The notes under the pieces were generated by a model. That model was not told the DNA's origin, did not search any database, and saw only the letters and a list, made by a program, of their open reading frames with translations. The position numbers and the translations under genes were made by a program. From Microbacterium thalli (GTDB lineage Bacteria > Actinomycetota > Actinomycetes > Actinomycetales > Microbacteriaceae): a stretch of 64,000 nt of DNA. Each line of letters begins with the position of its first letter. The first letter of the stretch is position 1. The stretch is taken from NCBI RefSeq assembly GCF_028737325.1, contig NZ_JAQZCH010000001.1, forward strand, positions 1,160,732 to 1,224,731, in the 5' to 3' direction. This document shows positions 24,789-32,393 of this stretch, piece after piece.

Positions 24789-26087
24789 TTGACTTCTGAG
24801 ACCGCTCCCACCGAGGCCGCGACTTCGCGTCCCTCGACCGGGGAACCCTCCCTCGGAGCGCCCGACGGCCTCACCCGTGCGCAGTGGCGCCGGCTGCGAG
24901 CCGAGGCCGAGCTGGCCGCGAAGGTCGCCGCCGCGCCCGCATCGGACGTCGCGAACACCGCGTCCGTCGAGCCCGAGCCCGACCTTGCTGCTCCCGCCGC
25001 TGACGCGGTCGACGAGGAACTCGTCCTGACGGTCGTCGACACCGACGCCCACGCGGGCCCCCAGCTCGTGACCCCGTCGCGGCGCCGCCGCGAACGCGCG
25101 CAGGAGCCCGAGACCACGTCGTCCCCCGGCGAGTCCTTCGGCCCCGCCGCGGTCGAGCCCGATGAGCCGAGCGCCGGGGTCGAATCCGATATCCCGCCGG
25201 CCGCTCCGCTGCCCGATGACCGCGTCGTCGATGAGTTCGAGTTCGCCGCGCGGCTGTTCTCCTTCACCGCGCAGACGCCCGTCCAGGTCGCCGCCGAGGC
25301 GATCGTCGAGCAGGAGGCGCGCGAGGTCGCGACCCCGCGCCGGCGACTGCGCAACGTCGGCAAGCGCATGGCGGCGGCCTCCGTCTCGATGACCGCTGTC
25401 GCCGCCGTGGGCCTGCTCTCGGTCGGCCTGACCAGCCCCGCCGCCGTGGTCTTCGCATCCGGAGACACCGGCCGCGACATCACGGCCGAGACGGCTCGTC
25501 CCGCCGCGAGCGTCGAGCCCGAAGAGATCCAGGCTTTCGTGTCCTCCTCGGCCACAGGCGTGACCTTCGACCGCAGCGACGCCTTCGATGTCACCTCGGT
25601 GTCGGAGATCGCCGCCGACTCCGGCGTGACGAACTTCGCGGGCACCTGGGTCAACGATCCGAACGCCGAGATCCAGTGGCCCTTCCCGGTCGGCGTCCCG
25701 ATCTCGGCCGCCTTCGGGTCGGTGTCGTACCTGTCGGAGTTCTCGCGCCCGCACCGCGGCGTCGACCTGACCCCGGGTGCTGGTGCCGACATCCATGCCG
25801 TCGCCGGCGGAACCGTGCGCATCGCCACCGAGGCCGGCGGCGACTACGGCGTGACCGTCGTCATCGACCACACCATCAACGGCGAGCTCGTCTCGACCCG
25901 GTACGGGCACATGCAGTACGGCTCGCTCAACGTGAAGGTCGGCGAGACCATCGAGCCCGGTGAGGTCATCGGCAAGGTCGGCAGCACCGGCAAGTCGACC
26001 GGCGCGCACCTGCACCTCGAGGTGCTGCTGGGTGGCACCACGCAGGTGGATCCGATCGCCTGGCTGCAGGAGCACGCCGGCAGCTGA
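24789..26087 (+). CDS. M23 family (LytM) peptidoglycan endopeptidase, membrane anchored
   Basis: A cell-wall peptidase of about 432 residues. The first ~195 residues are acidic, low-complexity and cytoplasmic, including LTRAQWRRLRAEAELAAK; a basic stretch (RRRLRNVGKR) and a hydrophobic helix (about 197-216) follow and act as signal anchor. The C-terminal LytM domain has both zinc-site motifs, HRGVDL (about residue 322) and HLHLEV (about 408), with the conserved GHM..Y motif between, so it should be catalytically active and cut peptidoglycan cross-bridges outside the membrane. The start is uncertain: a TTG at 24789 is used, and an earlier in-frame TTG lies at 24741; no good ribosome site is visible for either. 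Confidence 0.82.
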   Translation: MTSETAPTEAATSRPSTGEPSLGAPDGLTRAQWRRLRAEAELAAKVAAAPASDVANTASVEPEPDLAAPAADAVDEELVLTVVDTDAHAGPQLVTPSRRRRERAQEPETTSSPGESFGPAAVEPDEPSAGVESDIPPAAPLPDDRVVDEFEFAARLFSFTAQTPVQVAAEAIVEQEAREVATPRRRLRNVGKRMAAASVSMTAVAAVGLLSVGLTSPAAVVFASGDTGRDITAETARPAASVEPEEIQAFVSSSATGVTFDRSDAFDVTSVSEIAADSGVTNFAGTWVNDPNAEIQWPFPVGVPISAAFGSVSYLSEFSRPHRGVDLTPGAGADIHAVAGGTVRIATEAGGDYGVTVVIDHTINGELVSTRYGHMQYGSLNVKVGETIEPGEVIGKVGSTGKSTGAHLHLEVLLGGTTQVDPIAWLQEHAGS

Positions 26088-26116
26088 CCTGATTCGTTCC
26101 GAGGTCGCCGAGATGG

Positions 26117-26122
26117 TATCCT
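26117..26122 (+). promoter_or_regulatory. Probable -10 element of the tRNA-Thr/tRNA-Met unit (TATCCT)
   Basis: TATCCT preceded by TGG (extended -10-like) lies about 29 bp before tRNA-Thr; TTCGTT at 26093-26098 could be a weak -35 with an 18-bp spacer. A small CCCGC-TT-GCGGG hairpin lies between the promoter and the tRNA. Confidence 0.45.
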
Positions 26123-26150
26123 CTTCTAGTTGCCCGCTTGCGGGTGGCAC

Positions 26151-26222
26151 GCCCCGATAGCTCAGTGGCAGAGCACTTCCATGGTAAGGAAGGGGTCGTC
26201 AGTTCAATCCTGACTCGGGGCT
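26151..26222 (+). tRNA. tRNA-Thr (anticodon GGT)
   Basis: A 72-nt tRNA: acceptor GCCCCGA pairs with TCGGGGC, anticodon loop ATGGTAA carries GGT, and the T-arm reads CAGTTCAATCCTG. CCA is not encoded. It is 34 bp upstream of tRNA-Met and probably co-transcribed. Confidence 0.95.
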
Positions 26223-26256
26223 CGCAGCATCTCTCGGCTCACGCCGGATGCCGTGT

Positions 26257-26330
26257 GGCGGGGTAGCTCAGTTGGTGAGAGCGCACGACTCATAATCGTG
26301 AGGTCGCGGGTTCAAGCCCCGCTCCCGCTA
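26257..26330 (+). tRNA. tRNA-Met (anticodon CAT), elongator type
   Basis: A 74-nt tRNA: anticodon loop CTCATAA carries CAT in the stem CACGA/TCGTG; T-arm GCGGGTTCAAGCCCCGC. The acceptor GGCGGGG pairs with TCCCGCT using G-T at both ends. The anticodon stem lacks the three G-C pairs of an initiator tRNA, so it is the elongator. A tRNA-Ile with modified CAT is a less likely alternative. Confidence 0.88.
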
Positions 26331-26335
26331 CAGAA

Positions 26336-26364
26336 ACAAACCCCCGGTTCTGCCGGGGGTTTGT
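26336..26364 (+). terminator. Intrinsic terminator after tRNA-Met
   Basis: A perfect 12-bp stem (ACAAACCCCCGG with CCGGGGGTTTGT) around a 5-nt loop, followed by CGTTTT. It starts 6 nt after the tRNA. Confidence 0.9.
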
Positions 26365-26654
26365 CGTTTTCGGAATGCGTCGCGGACAGCGAGGCGCCCG
26401 GGGCCCCTCCAGAGCCCCGGGCGCATGTCGGGCACGAGACGAGGACAATCGCTCGCGGCCGCGGGTCGAGCAGGCCCGCCCTGCTCCCCAGCAGCGCTGG
26501 TACGCACCCGACGCGATCATTGTGCCGCCGGTGGCATAACGCGCCGTCGACGGTCCTCGCGAGCAATGCGAGCAGAAAGAGCCTGATCAGAAGGCGCTTC
26601 CGAGGCTCGAGAATGACTCACCGGTGGCCGTCGAGCCGCAAACAGGCACCCCGA

Positions 26655-26672
26655 TTTCATCCGAACGGATGA
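26655..26672. repeat. Small palindrome TTTCATCC-GAAC-GGATGA (copy 2)
   Basis: Six-base complementary arms around GAAC. Compare the copy at 20864-20881; both lie downstream of a tRNA unit. Confidence 0.5.
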
Positions 26673-26706
26673 CGCCGCGGCGCGGCATCCGCGGTGGCTC
26701 CACAAC

Positions 26707-26743
26707 CAGAACGCCCCGCCATCCGAGGATGCGGGGCGTTCTG
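26707..26743 (-). terminator. Probable terminator downstream of the P450 gene
   Basis: A perfect 13-bp stem, CAGAACGCCCCGC with GCGGGGCGTTCTG, around an 11-nt loop, about 110 bp after the P450 stop on the minus strand. The loop contains the smaller palindrome ATCCGAGGAT. No long T-run follows on either strand. Confidence 0.65.
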
Positions 26744-26855
26744 CGATCCGGGGGAGATCGTCGACTGCTGACATCGACGCTACGGCCTTTCGACACCCCC
26801 GTCGAGTCGGTACTTCGGGGGACAAAACAGCCGACCGGGCCGGATCGCGGCGGCG

Positions 26856-28184
26856 TCAGCGGCGGTGGAACGGACACCGCGCGCCCTCGTCGGCGCGCCG
26901 CACGACCCCTCCCGAAGCGGGTTTCGTGGGGAGCCGACGCCGGTTCACCTCGAGGCCCTCGTCGAGGATCGTGACACCCGGGTGGCTGAGTGCAGCGATC
27001 GCCGCCGCGAGGCCCGCGATCGCGAGCTTCTCGCCGGGGCAGCGGTGTCCGGTGGCGGGATCGGCGCCGCCGTGCGGGATGAACGCGGGGAGCGCCTCGT
27101 AGTCGTCGATGCCGACGAAGCGCTCGGGATCGAACGAGTCCGCCCGCTCCCAGGACACGTCGTCGGTGTTCGTCCCGAGGATGTCGAGCACGACGCGCCC
27201 GCCGGCGGCGACGCTCTGGCCATCGAGCTCGATGTCGGCCACGGCCCGTCCCGGCAGCATCGGGACGAACGGGGCCGTCCGGCGGATCTCCTGGGCGAAC
27301 GCCACGGCGAGCGGGCCGTCGATGAGCGTTCCGCGCTCACGGGTCTCGGTCGCGATGCGCTCACGCCACTCGGGTCGGTCGTGCAGCTCCTTCGCCGCGA
27401 ACGCGACGAAACGCGCGACGGCGATCATCGGGCGCATACTGTTCTGCAGTTCGATGCCGGCCAGGCGTGCCGACAGCAGCACGCCGCCGCGATCGCGGTG
27501 CCACGCCCACTCCTTCAGTGCGGTGCCCTCGGCTGGGTCGAGGTCGCCGTCGCGGACGGCTTCGACGAGGTGCTGGGCATGCCGGTCCGACCAGCTGCGG
27601 TTCAGCCAGGCGAGGGCGTACTCGGGGGAGTAGGGCACGCCGAAGCCGTCGACGATCTGCGCCAGGCGCCCCGCCCATCGCGTCTTGGCGGCTGCGGTGC
27701 CGGGCAGCCCCGCCCAGCGCATGATGGCTCGGCCGAACGCGCCGACGGCCGCGTCGTACGCCGACCTCTCGCCTCCCGAGATCCACGCGTCGAGCTCGAC
27801 GCGCCACTCGTGCTCGAGCAGCGGACGCAGGCGCTCGACCTGCGCGTCCTCGTACGCGACGTCGAGGAACGTCGCCTTGCGATGACGGTGCTCGTCGCCG
27901 TCGAGGCTGTGCACCGAGCCGTGGCCGAACAGGGTCTCCTGCACGATGCCAGGCATCGCGCCGTGCCGGCGGATGCGGCTCTCGTCGTAGAACAGCTCCA
28001 CGCCCTCCGCCCCTCGGACGAAGATCGTCGGGTCGCCGAGAAGGCCCATCGGCGCCGATCGTGCCCCCGCGCGCACGCGCTTCCAGATGCGTTCACCGAA
28101 GCCGTAGCCGCGCAACAGGATCTGAGGCGAGTCGTCTCGCAACGTGCGGGCGGCAGCGGTGATCGATGACGTCATGCCCTCCAC
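26856..28184 (-). CDS. Cytochrome P450 of the CYP152 (fatty acid peroxygenase/decarboxylase) family
   Basis: The 442-residue protein matches CYP152, which uses H2O2 to hydroxylate fatty acids or decarboxylate them to 1-alkenes. The I-helix contains the Arg251-Pro252 pair (ELQNSMRPMIA) that replaces the usual acid-threonine and binds the substrate carboxylate; the ExxR motif is EIRR at 299-302; and the haem loop HGGADPATGHRCPGE carries the thiolate Cys382. At the position that is His85 in the decarboxylase OleT and Gln85 in the hydroxylase P450-BSbeta, this protein has His92 (LFGHGSVHSLDG). Start is GTG 28184 or ATG 28175; GGAGG lies just before the latter but very close. No redox partner is needed, and none is adjacent. 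Confidence 0.9.
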   Translation of the reverse strand: MEGMTSSITAAARTLRDDSPQILLRGYGFGERIWKRVRAGARSAPMGLLGDPTIFVRGAEGVELFYDESRIRRHGAMPGIVQETLFGHGSVHSLDGDEHRHRKATFLDVAYEDAQVERLRPLLEHEWRVELDAWISGGERSAYDAAVGAFGRAIMRWAGLPGTAAAKTRWAGRLAQIVDGFGVPYSPEYALAWLNRSWSDRHAQHLVEAVRDGDLDPAEGTALKEWAWHRDRGGVLLSARLAGIELQNSMRPMIAVARFVAFAAKELHDRPEWRERIATETRERGTLIDGPLAVAFAQEIRRTAPFVPMLPGRAVADIELDGQSVAAGGRVVLDILGTNTDDVSWERADSFDPERFVGIDDYEALPAFIPHGGADPATGHRCPGEKLAIAGLAAAIAALSHPGVTILDEGLEVNRRRLPTKPASGGVVRRADEGARCPFHRR

Positions 28185-28238
28185 GGTCGCACGCGGGGGC
28201 GGTCGGTCCGAGGGGGAGGCGGATCGCCGCGCCGTGTG

Positions 28239-29174
28239 CTAGCTGTTGCCGGCGGGGTCGAGGGCACCGGCATCCCATCGTCGCGCGGCGCGCTTGAGGG
28301 CGATCGACTCCACGAGCAGCACCCCGCCGACGACGGCGGCGCCCAGCGCGACGAGAAGCAGCGCGGGCACGAGATCGGGGCCGGGAGCCTGGATGCTGCC
28401 GCCCTCCTGCCACGGCCAGAGCGCGCGGAGGGAACCGATCATCAGGCCCGTCATCGTCGCGAGCACGACGCGGCGGCGGTGCGTCAGCAGCCACTGCAGC
28501 ACCGAGACGAAGAGGCCGAGACCGACCATCGCCCCCAGGATGAAGACGCCGAGGTACGCGAGGTCACGCTCGTTGACGGCGGCCAGGGTCGGCGCGTACA
28601 TCCCGACCGCCAGCAGCACGAACGATCCTGAGACGCCGGGGACGACCAGAGCGCAGACGGCGAACGCGGCCGCGAGCGCGACCACGGGCAGCGGCGGCTC
28701 GAGCGGATCGACCTGCGGCAGGCTGGTCAGCGCGAGACCTGCGATCGCGCCGAGTGCGGCCACACCGTATTCGCGGGGGCGCCACCGGCCGCCGACCATG
28801 CGGATGGGCACGACGAGCGATGCGAGGATGAGGCCGGCGAACAGGGCCCGCGATGCGACCGGCTCGGCCTCGATGAGCGGGGCCAGCACAGCCGAGGCGA
28901 CGAGCACGGCGGTGATCATCCCGATGCCCACCGGCAGCACGACCGACCAGCGGACGGCGCTCAATTCGCGACGCGCCCGCGCGAATCCGCGCCCCCGCAC
29001 ACCGTCGACGACCGTCGCGGCGACGCCTCGCGCGAGGTGCCCTGCCGAGTCGATGAGGGTCTCGTAGACACCGACGATCAACGCGACGGTGCCCCCGCTC
29101 ACCCCCGGGATGATCTCGACGGTGCCGATGAGGGCGCCGCGACCGGTGTCGAGCAGCATGCGGGCGAAAGGCAC
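28239..29174 (-). CDS. DUF368 family membrane protein (PopT-type undecaprenyl phosphate translocase family)
   Basis: A 311-residue polytopic membrane protein with about eight or nine helices and the DUF368 repeat motif IIPGVSGGT (near residue 21) and VVPGVSGSF (near residue 180), which marks two inverted halves. Characterised DUF368 proteins (PopT) recycle undecaprenyl phosphate across the membrane for cell-wall synthesis; orthology here is inferred. The GTG at 29174 is chosen because GGAGG lies 6 nt upstream and the first motif follows soon after; the frame is open further upstream. An inverted repeat brackets its probable -10 region. The P450 gene lies 54 bp downstream on the same strand and could be co-transcribed. 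Confidence 0.85.
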   Translation of the reverse strand: MPFARMLLDTGRGALIGTVEIIPGVSGGTVALIVGVYETLIDSAGHLARGVAATVVDGVRGRGFARARRELSAVRWSVVLPVGIGMITAVLVASAVLAPLIEAEPVASRALFAGLILASLVVPIRMVGGRWRPREYGVAALGAIAGLALTSLPQVDPLEPPLPVVALAAAFAVCALVVPGVSGSFVLLAVGMYAPTLAAVNERDLAYLGVFILGAMVGLGLFVSVLQWLLTHRRRVVLATMTGLMIGSLRALWPWQEGGSIQAPGPDLVPALLLVALGAAVVGGVLLVESIALKRAARRWDAGALDPAGNS

Positions 29175-29183
29175 GGGGGACCT

Positions 29184-29229
29184 CCGGGTGGAGCGAACGG
29201 AGTCCTTCACGCTACCGACCTCCACCCGG
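29184..29229 (-). promoter_or_regulatory. Inverted repeat flanking the probable -10 of the DUF368 gene
   Basis: CTCCACCCGG (29220-29229) and CCGGGTGGAG (29184-29193) are perfect 10-bp inverted arms 26 bp apart. Between them, on the minus strand, TAGCGT (29209-29214) could be the -10 element. The arm nearer the gene ends inside the GGAGG ribosome site. This could be an operator, or an RNA hairpin covering the ribosome site if transcription starts further upstream. Confidence 0.5.
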
Positions 29230-29327
29230 GTGAACCCCGAGAGCCGCACCGGCACCTCGCGATACCTCGCGTCTCGAGCACTCGCAAGTGGCTCGACGGA
29301 ATCGGCGACGCGGCTGAGGGTGGAGTC

Positions 29328-29687
29328 ATGTCCAACGCATTCAACGACGACCTGGCCCGCCCCACCGCAGCCGAGGATGCCGGCATCCAGCCGCTGCGCG
29401 ATGGCGATGCGACCAGCGAGGGCGACCCGTCGCTCGACCCGGCCCAGCAGGAGTGGGACCGCACCGACGCGATCGATGAGGCGCTCGACGCGGGCGTCGA
29501 CCCGGCCGAGCTCGACGTCGCCACCGCGACCGGCGACGACCCCGCGCACCTCGCCGACGACACCGACGAGATCCCCGCCGACGACCAGCCCTCGAGCGGT
29601 CTGCAGCCCGAGTCGCAGGGTGACGACCCCATCGTCGCCGAGCTCGGCGAGGACGGCGAGGGCGACCTGTCCGACGTGGATCTGTGA
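29328..29687 (+). CDS. Small acidic, probably disordered protein
   Basis: A 119-residue protein with very many Asp and Glu, few hydrophobic residues and no Cys, starting MSNAFNDDLARP and ending GEGDLSDVDL. I recognise no domain; it looks intrinsically disordered. The ATG at 29328 has TGGAG just upstream. The stop overlaps the GTG of the GH15 gene by 4 nt, so the two are translationally coupled. Its divergent neighbour is the DUF368 gene. Similar short acidic proteins are common in actinobacteria, often as stress-associated proteins; the function here is unknown. Confidence 0.75.
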   Translation: MSNAFNDDLARPTAAEDAGIQPLRDGDATSEGDPSLDPAQQEWDRTDAIDEALDAGVDPAELDVATATGDDPAHLADDTDEIPADDQPSSGLQPESQGDDPIVAELGEDGEGDLSDVDL

Positions 29688-31474
29688 CCGCCGGCATCGA
29701 GTCGTATGCACCGATCGGCGACGGACGCACCGTCGCCCTGATCGGACTCGACGGCAGCATCGACTGGCTGCCGTTGCCCGAGCTGACGAACACGCCGATC
29801 TTCGCGCGTCTGCTCGATCGCGACACCGGCGGCTGCCTCGAGCTCGCCCCGGTCGACGCATTCGAGACGACGCGCCGCTACGTGCCCGACACCAACGTCC
29901 TCGAGACGACGTTCACCACCGCTGCCGGATCGGTGCGCGTCACCGACGCAATGGTGTCGGGGGTGGCCGGACGGATGCCGTGGGCCGAGCTCGCCCGCCG
30001 CATCGACGGTCTCGACGGCGAGGTCGAGATGGCGTGGCGCATCCATCCGGGCACGTCGCTGACCACGGCGGCGCCCTGGATCGAGCGCACCCAGCACGGT
30101 GATGTCGTCCGCAGCGGCAAGACGGCGCTCGTGGTCGTCGGCTTCGACCACGGCCCGAACGAGCCGGACCCGGATGGCACGCGCGGGCCGCGCCTGACGG
30201 GAGCGTTCACGACGCAGCCCGACTCGCGCCACCTCATCGCGCTCGCCGCGACGCATGACGAGCCGCTGCACCTGCCCGACCCGCACAAGGTCGACATCGG
30301 TATCGACCGCACGATCGACAACTGGCGCCACTGGTCGGAGGTCTTCTCGTACGAGGGACCCTGGGCCGAACGCATCCAGCGCAGCGCACTCGCGCTGAAA
30401 CTGCTGATCTTCAGCCCGACCGGAGCGATCGCGGCCGCAGCGACGACCTCGTTGCCCGAGAACCCCGCGGGCGGCAAGAACTGGGACTACCGGTTCGCCT
30501 GGGTCCGCGACCTCGCCTATACCGCTCACGCCCTCGTCCGTTTCGGTCTGCGCGAAGAGACCCACGCCGCGCTGTCGTGGATGCTGCGGACGATCCGCGA
30601 GCACGGCCCCGAGCTGCACGTCATGTACACGCTCGACGGGGCGCTCGTCCCGGATGCGCGCGAGTATCCCGTGCCGGGATGGGGCCGCATCCCTCCCGTG
30701 GTGACCGGGAACCCCGCGCGGCAGCAGCTGCAGCTGGGCGTCTACGGCGACCTGATGGCGATCTGCCGGACGTATGTCGACGCCGGCAACGTCCTCGACA
30801 TCGGCACGGGGCGGATGCTCGCCGGGCTCGCCGACCGCACGTGCGATCTGTGGCGCAACCCCGACTCGGGCATGTGGGAGCTGCCGGAGGAGCGGCACTA
30901 CACGTCGTCGAAGATGGGCTGCTGGAAGGCGCTCGACGACGCGGTCGCGCTCGCCGAGTCCGGGGCCATCCCCGGCAGCGCCGAGCGCTGGAAGGCCGAG
31001 CGTGAACGCATCCGGCTCTGGATTGACGAGAACTGCTGGTCCGACGAACGCGCCGCGTACGTGTTCTACCCCGGCACCGACGAGCTCGATGCGTCCGTGC
31101 TGCTGCACGCTCCCACCGGCTTCGACCGCGGCGAGCGGATGTCGTCGACGATCGACGCCCTCACCGCCGATCTCGGCGCGGGCCCGCTGCTCTACCGCTA
31201 CAGCGGGGTCGACCGCGAAGAGAAGACGTTCGTGGCGTGCGCGTTCTGGCGTGCCGAGGCTCTCGCATGCGTCGGACGCCACGACGAGGCGCTCGACCTC
31301 GTCGACCAGCTCGTCGGGATGGCCAACGACGTGGGCATCTACGCCGAGATGATCGACGCCGATGACGGCACCGCCTGGGGCAACACCCCGCAGGCGCTGA
31401 GCCACCTCGCGTTCATCGCGACGGTGCTGACCATCCGCGACGTCGTCCCCGAGGAGGCCCTTCGTGACAGATGA
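29684..31474 (+). CDS. Glycoside hydrolase family 15 protein (glucoamylase/trehalase-like)
   Basis: A 596-residue cytoplasmic protein with the two GH15 parts: an N-terminal beta-sandwich domain beginning GIESYAPIGDGRTVALIGLDGSIDWLPLP, and a C-terminal alpha/alpha-barrel with NWDYRFAWVRDLAYTAHAL (about residues 265-283), DSGMWELPEERHYTSSKMGCWKAL containing the probable catalytic acid Glu (about residue 402), and GNTPQALSHLAFI near the C-terminus. Related actinobacterial enzymes act on trehalose or alpha-glucans; the substrate cannot be fixed from sequence. It overlaps the acidic-protein gene by 4 nt and the lactonase gene by 11 nt, forming a compact operon. Confidence 0.88.
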   Translation: MTAGIESYAPIGDGRTVALIGLDGSIDWLPLPELTNTPIFARLLDRDTGGCLELAPVDAFETTRRYVPDTNVLETTFTTAAGSVRVTDAMVSGVAGRMPWAELARRIDGLDGEVEMAWRIHPGTSLTTAAPWIERTQHGDVVRSGKTALVVVGFDHGPNEPDPDGTRGPRLTGAFTTQPDSRHLIALAATHDEPLHLPDPHKVDIGIDRTIDNWRHWSEVFSYEGPWAERIQRSALALKLLIFSPTGAIAAAATTSLPENPAGGKNWDYRFAWVRDLAYTAHALVRFGLREETHAALSWMLRTIREHGPELHVMYTLDGALVPDAREYPVPGWGRIPPVVTGNPARQQLQLGVYGDLMAICRTYVDAGNVLDIGTGRMLAGLADRTCDLWRNPDSGMWELPEERHYTSSKMGCWKALDDAVALAESGAIPGSAERWKAERERIRLWIDENCWSDERAAYVFYPGTDELDASVLLHAPTGFDRGERMSSTIDALTADLGAGPLLYRYSGVDREEKTFVACAFWRAEALACVGRHDEALDLVDQLVGMANDVGIYAEMIDADDGTAWGNTPQALSHLAFIATVLTIRDVVPEEALRDR

Positions 31475-32351
31475 GAACGTGAGCGTGTTCCGCGACACGC
31501 GCGCCGTGCTGGTCGAGAGCATCTGGTGGGACGAGCGCACCGACGAAGTGGTGTGGGTCGACATCACGGCCGGCCTGCTGCACCGCGGTCGCCTCGACGG
31601 CGCCGTGGACGGCAGCGACGACCGGGTCGTCGAGCTGCCGCCGCCCGTCTCCGCCGTGCAACCCGCCCCGGGAGGCGGCTACGTGGCGGCGCTGAAGGAC
31701 AGCATCGTGCTGCTGGACGACGGCGGCCGCATCGAGCGCGAGCTCGCGTCGCTGCGCCACCGCCACGACGGCATGCGGCTGAACGAGGGCAAGGTCGATC
31801 CCTTCGGCCGGTTCATCGTCGGGGGGATGGAGCTGACCGCCGACGACGCCGATGCCACCGTGTGGTCGGTCGGCATCGACGGCGACGTGCGCGTCCTCGG
31901 CGGCGGATTCGGTGTCGCGAACGGCATGGAGTGGTCGGACGATGCGCGGATGATGTACGTCACCGACACCGCCACGACCACGGTCTACCGCGGTTCGTAC
32001 GGTCCCGACGGCGAGCTGGGCGAGCTCGAGCCGTTCCTCGTCGGCCGTCCGAGCGACGGGCTCTCGCGTGCGAGCGACGGATCGTTCGTGTCGGCCTTCT
32101 ACGGCGAAGGCTCGATCGGACGATGGGATGCCGCCGGCGACCTGATCGGCGAGATCGCGCTGCCCGTGCCGAACCTCACCTCCGTCGCCTTCGTCGGACC
32201 GGAGCACGACATCCTCCTCGTCGGCTCGGCGCGCGAGAACCTGACCGAGGAGCAGCTGCAGCAGCATCCGCTCTCGGGTGGGATCTTCCGGCTCTCGCTC
32301 GGCGTCGCCGGACGCGGCGTCCACACTTTCGGCTCATCGTCCACCGACTGA
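31464..32351 (+). CDS. SMP-30/gluconolactonase family lactonase
   Basis: A 295-residue six-bladed beta-propeller of the SMP-30/regucalcin family, which hydrolyses sugar lactones with a single divalent metal. Likely metal ligands are visible: Glu in LVESIWWDE near the start, Asn in GVANGMEW (about residue 154) and Asp in GRPSDGLSRASDGSF (about residue 197); the substrate-loop motif MRLNEGKVDPFGRF replaces the more usual RPNDGK. It starts with GTG inside the GH15 gene (11-nt overlap). Together with the GH15 enzyme and the SDR downstream this suggests a sugar-oxidation set, but no pathway can be named. Confidence 0.87.
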   Translation: MTDENVSVFRDTRAVLVESIWWDERTDEVVWVDITAGLLHRGRLDGAVDGSDDRVVELPPPVSAVQPAPGGGYVAALKDSIVLLDDGGRIERELASLRHRHDGMRLNEGKVDPFGRFIVGGMELTADDADATVWSVGIDGDVRVLGGGFGVANGMEWSDDARMMYVTDTATTTVYRGSYGPDGELGELEPFLVGRPSDGLSRASDGSFVSAFYGEGSIGRWDAAGDLIGEIALPVPNLTSVAFVGPEHDILLVGSARENLTEEQLQQHPLSGGIFRLSLGVAGRGVHTFGSSSTD

Positions 32352-32393
32352 GCCGCACCACCACCCCCAGGAAGACCAACGGAAGGAGACACC

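Larger units (their letters stand above)
26365..26855. other. 490-bp stretch without a convincing gene
   Basis: Open frames on both strands here are short, lack start signals and have arginine- and serine-rich compositions typical of chance frames in GC-rich DNA. The segment about 26500-26680 is less GC-rich than its surroundings. It holds a copy of the TTCATCC palindrome (26655-26672) and a 13-bp hairpin (26707-26743). It could hold a small RNA or the remnant of an insertion; I see no integrase, direct repeat of the tRNA 3' end or transposase fragment. Confidence 0.5.

Noticed and set aside
26257..26330. Initiator tRNA-Met
   Set aside because: The anticodon stem lacks the three G-C pairs diagnostic of initiators, and the sequence matches the elongator form.
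26253..26825. Small genes in the 490-bp gap (up to about 140 residues)
   Set aside because: The frames overlap the tRNA gene or lack start signals and family resemblance.
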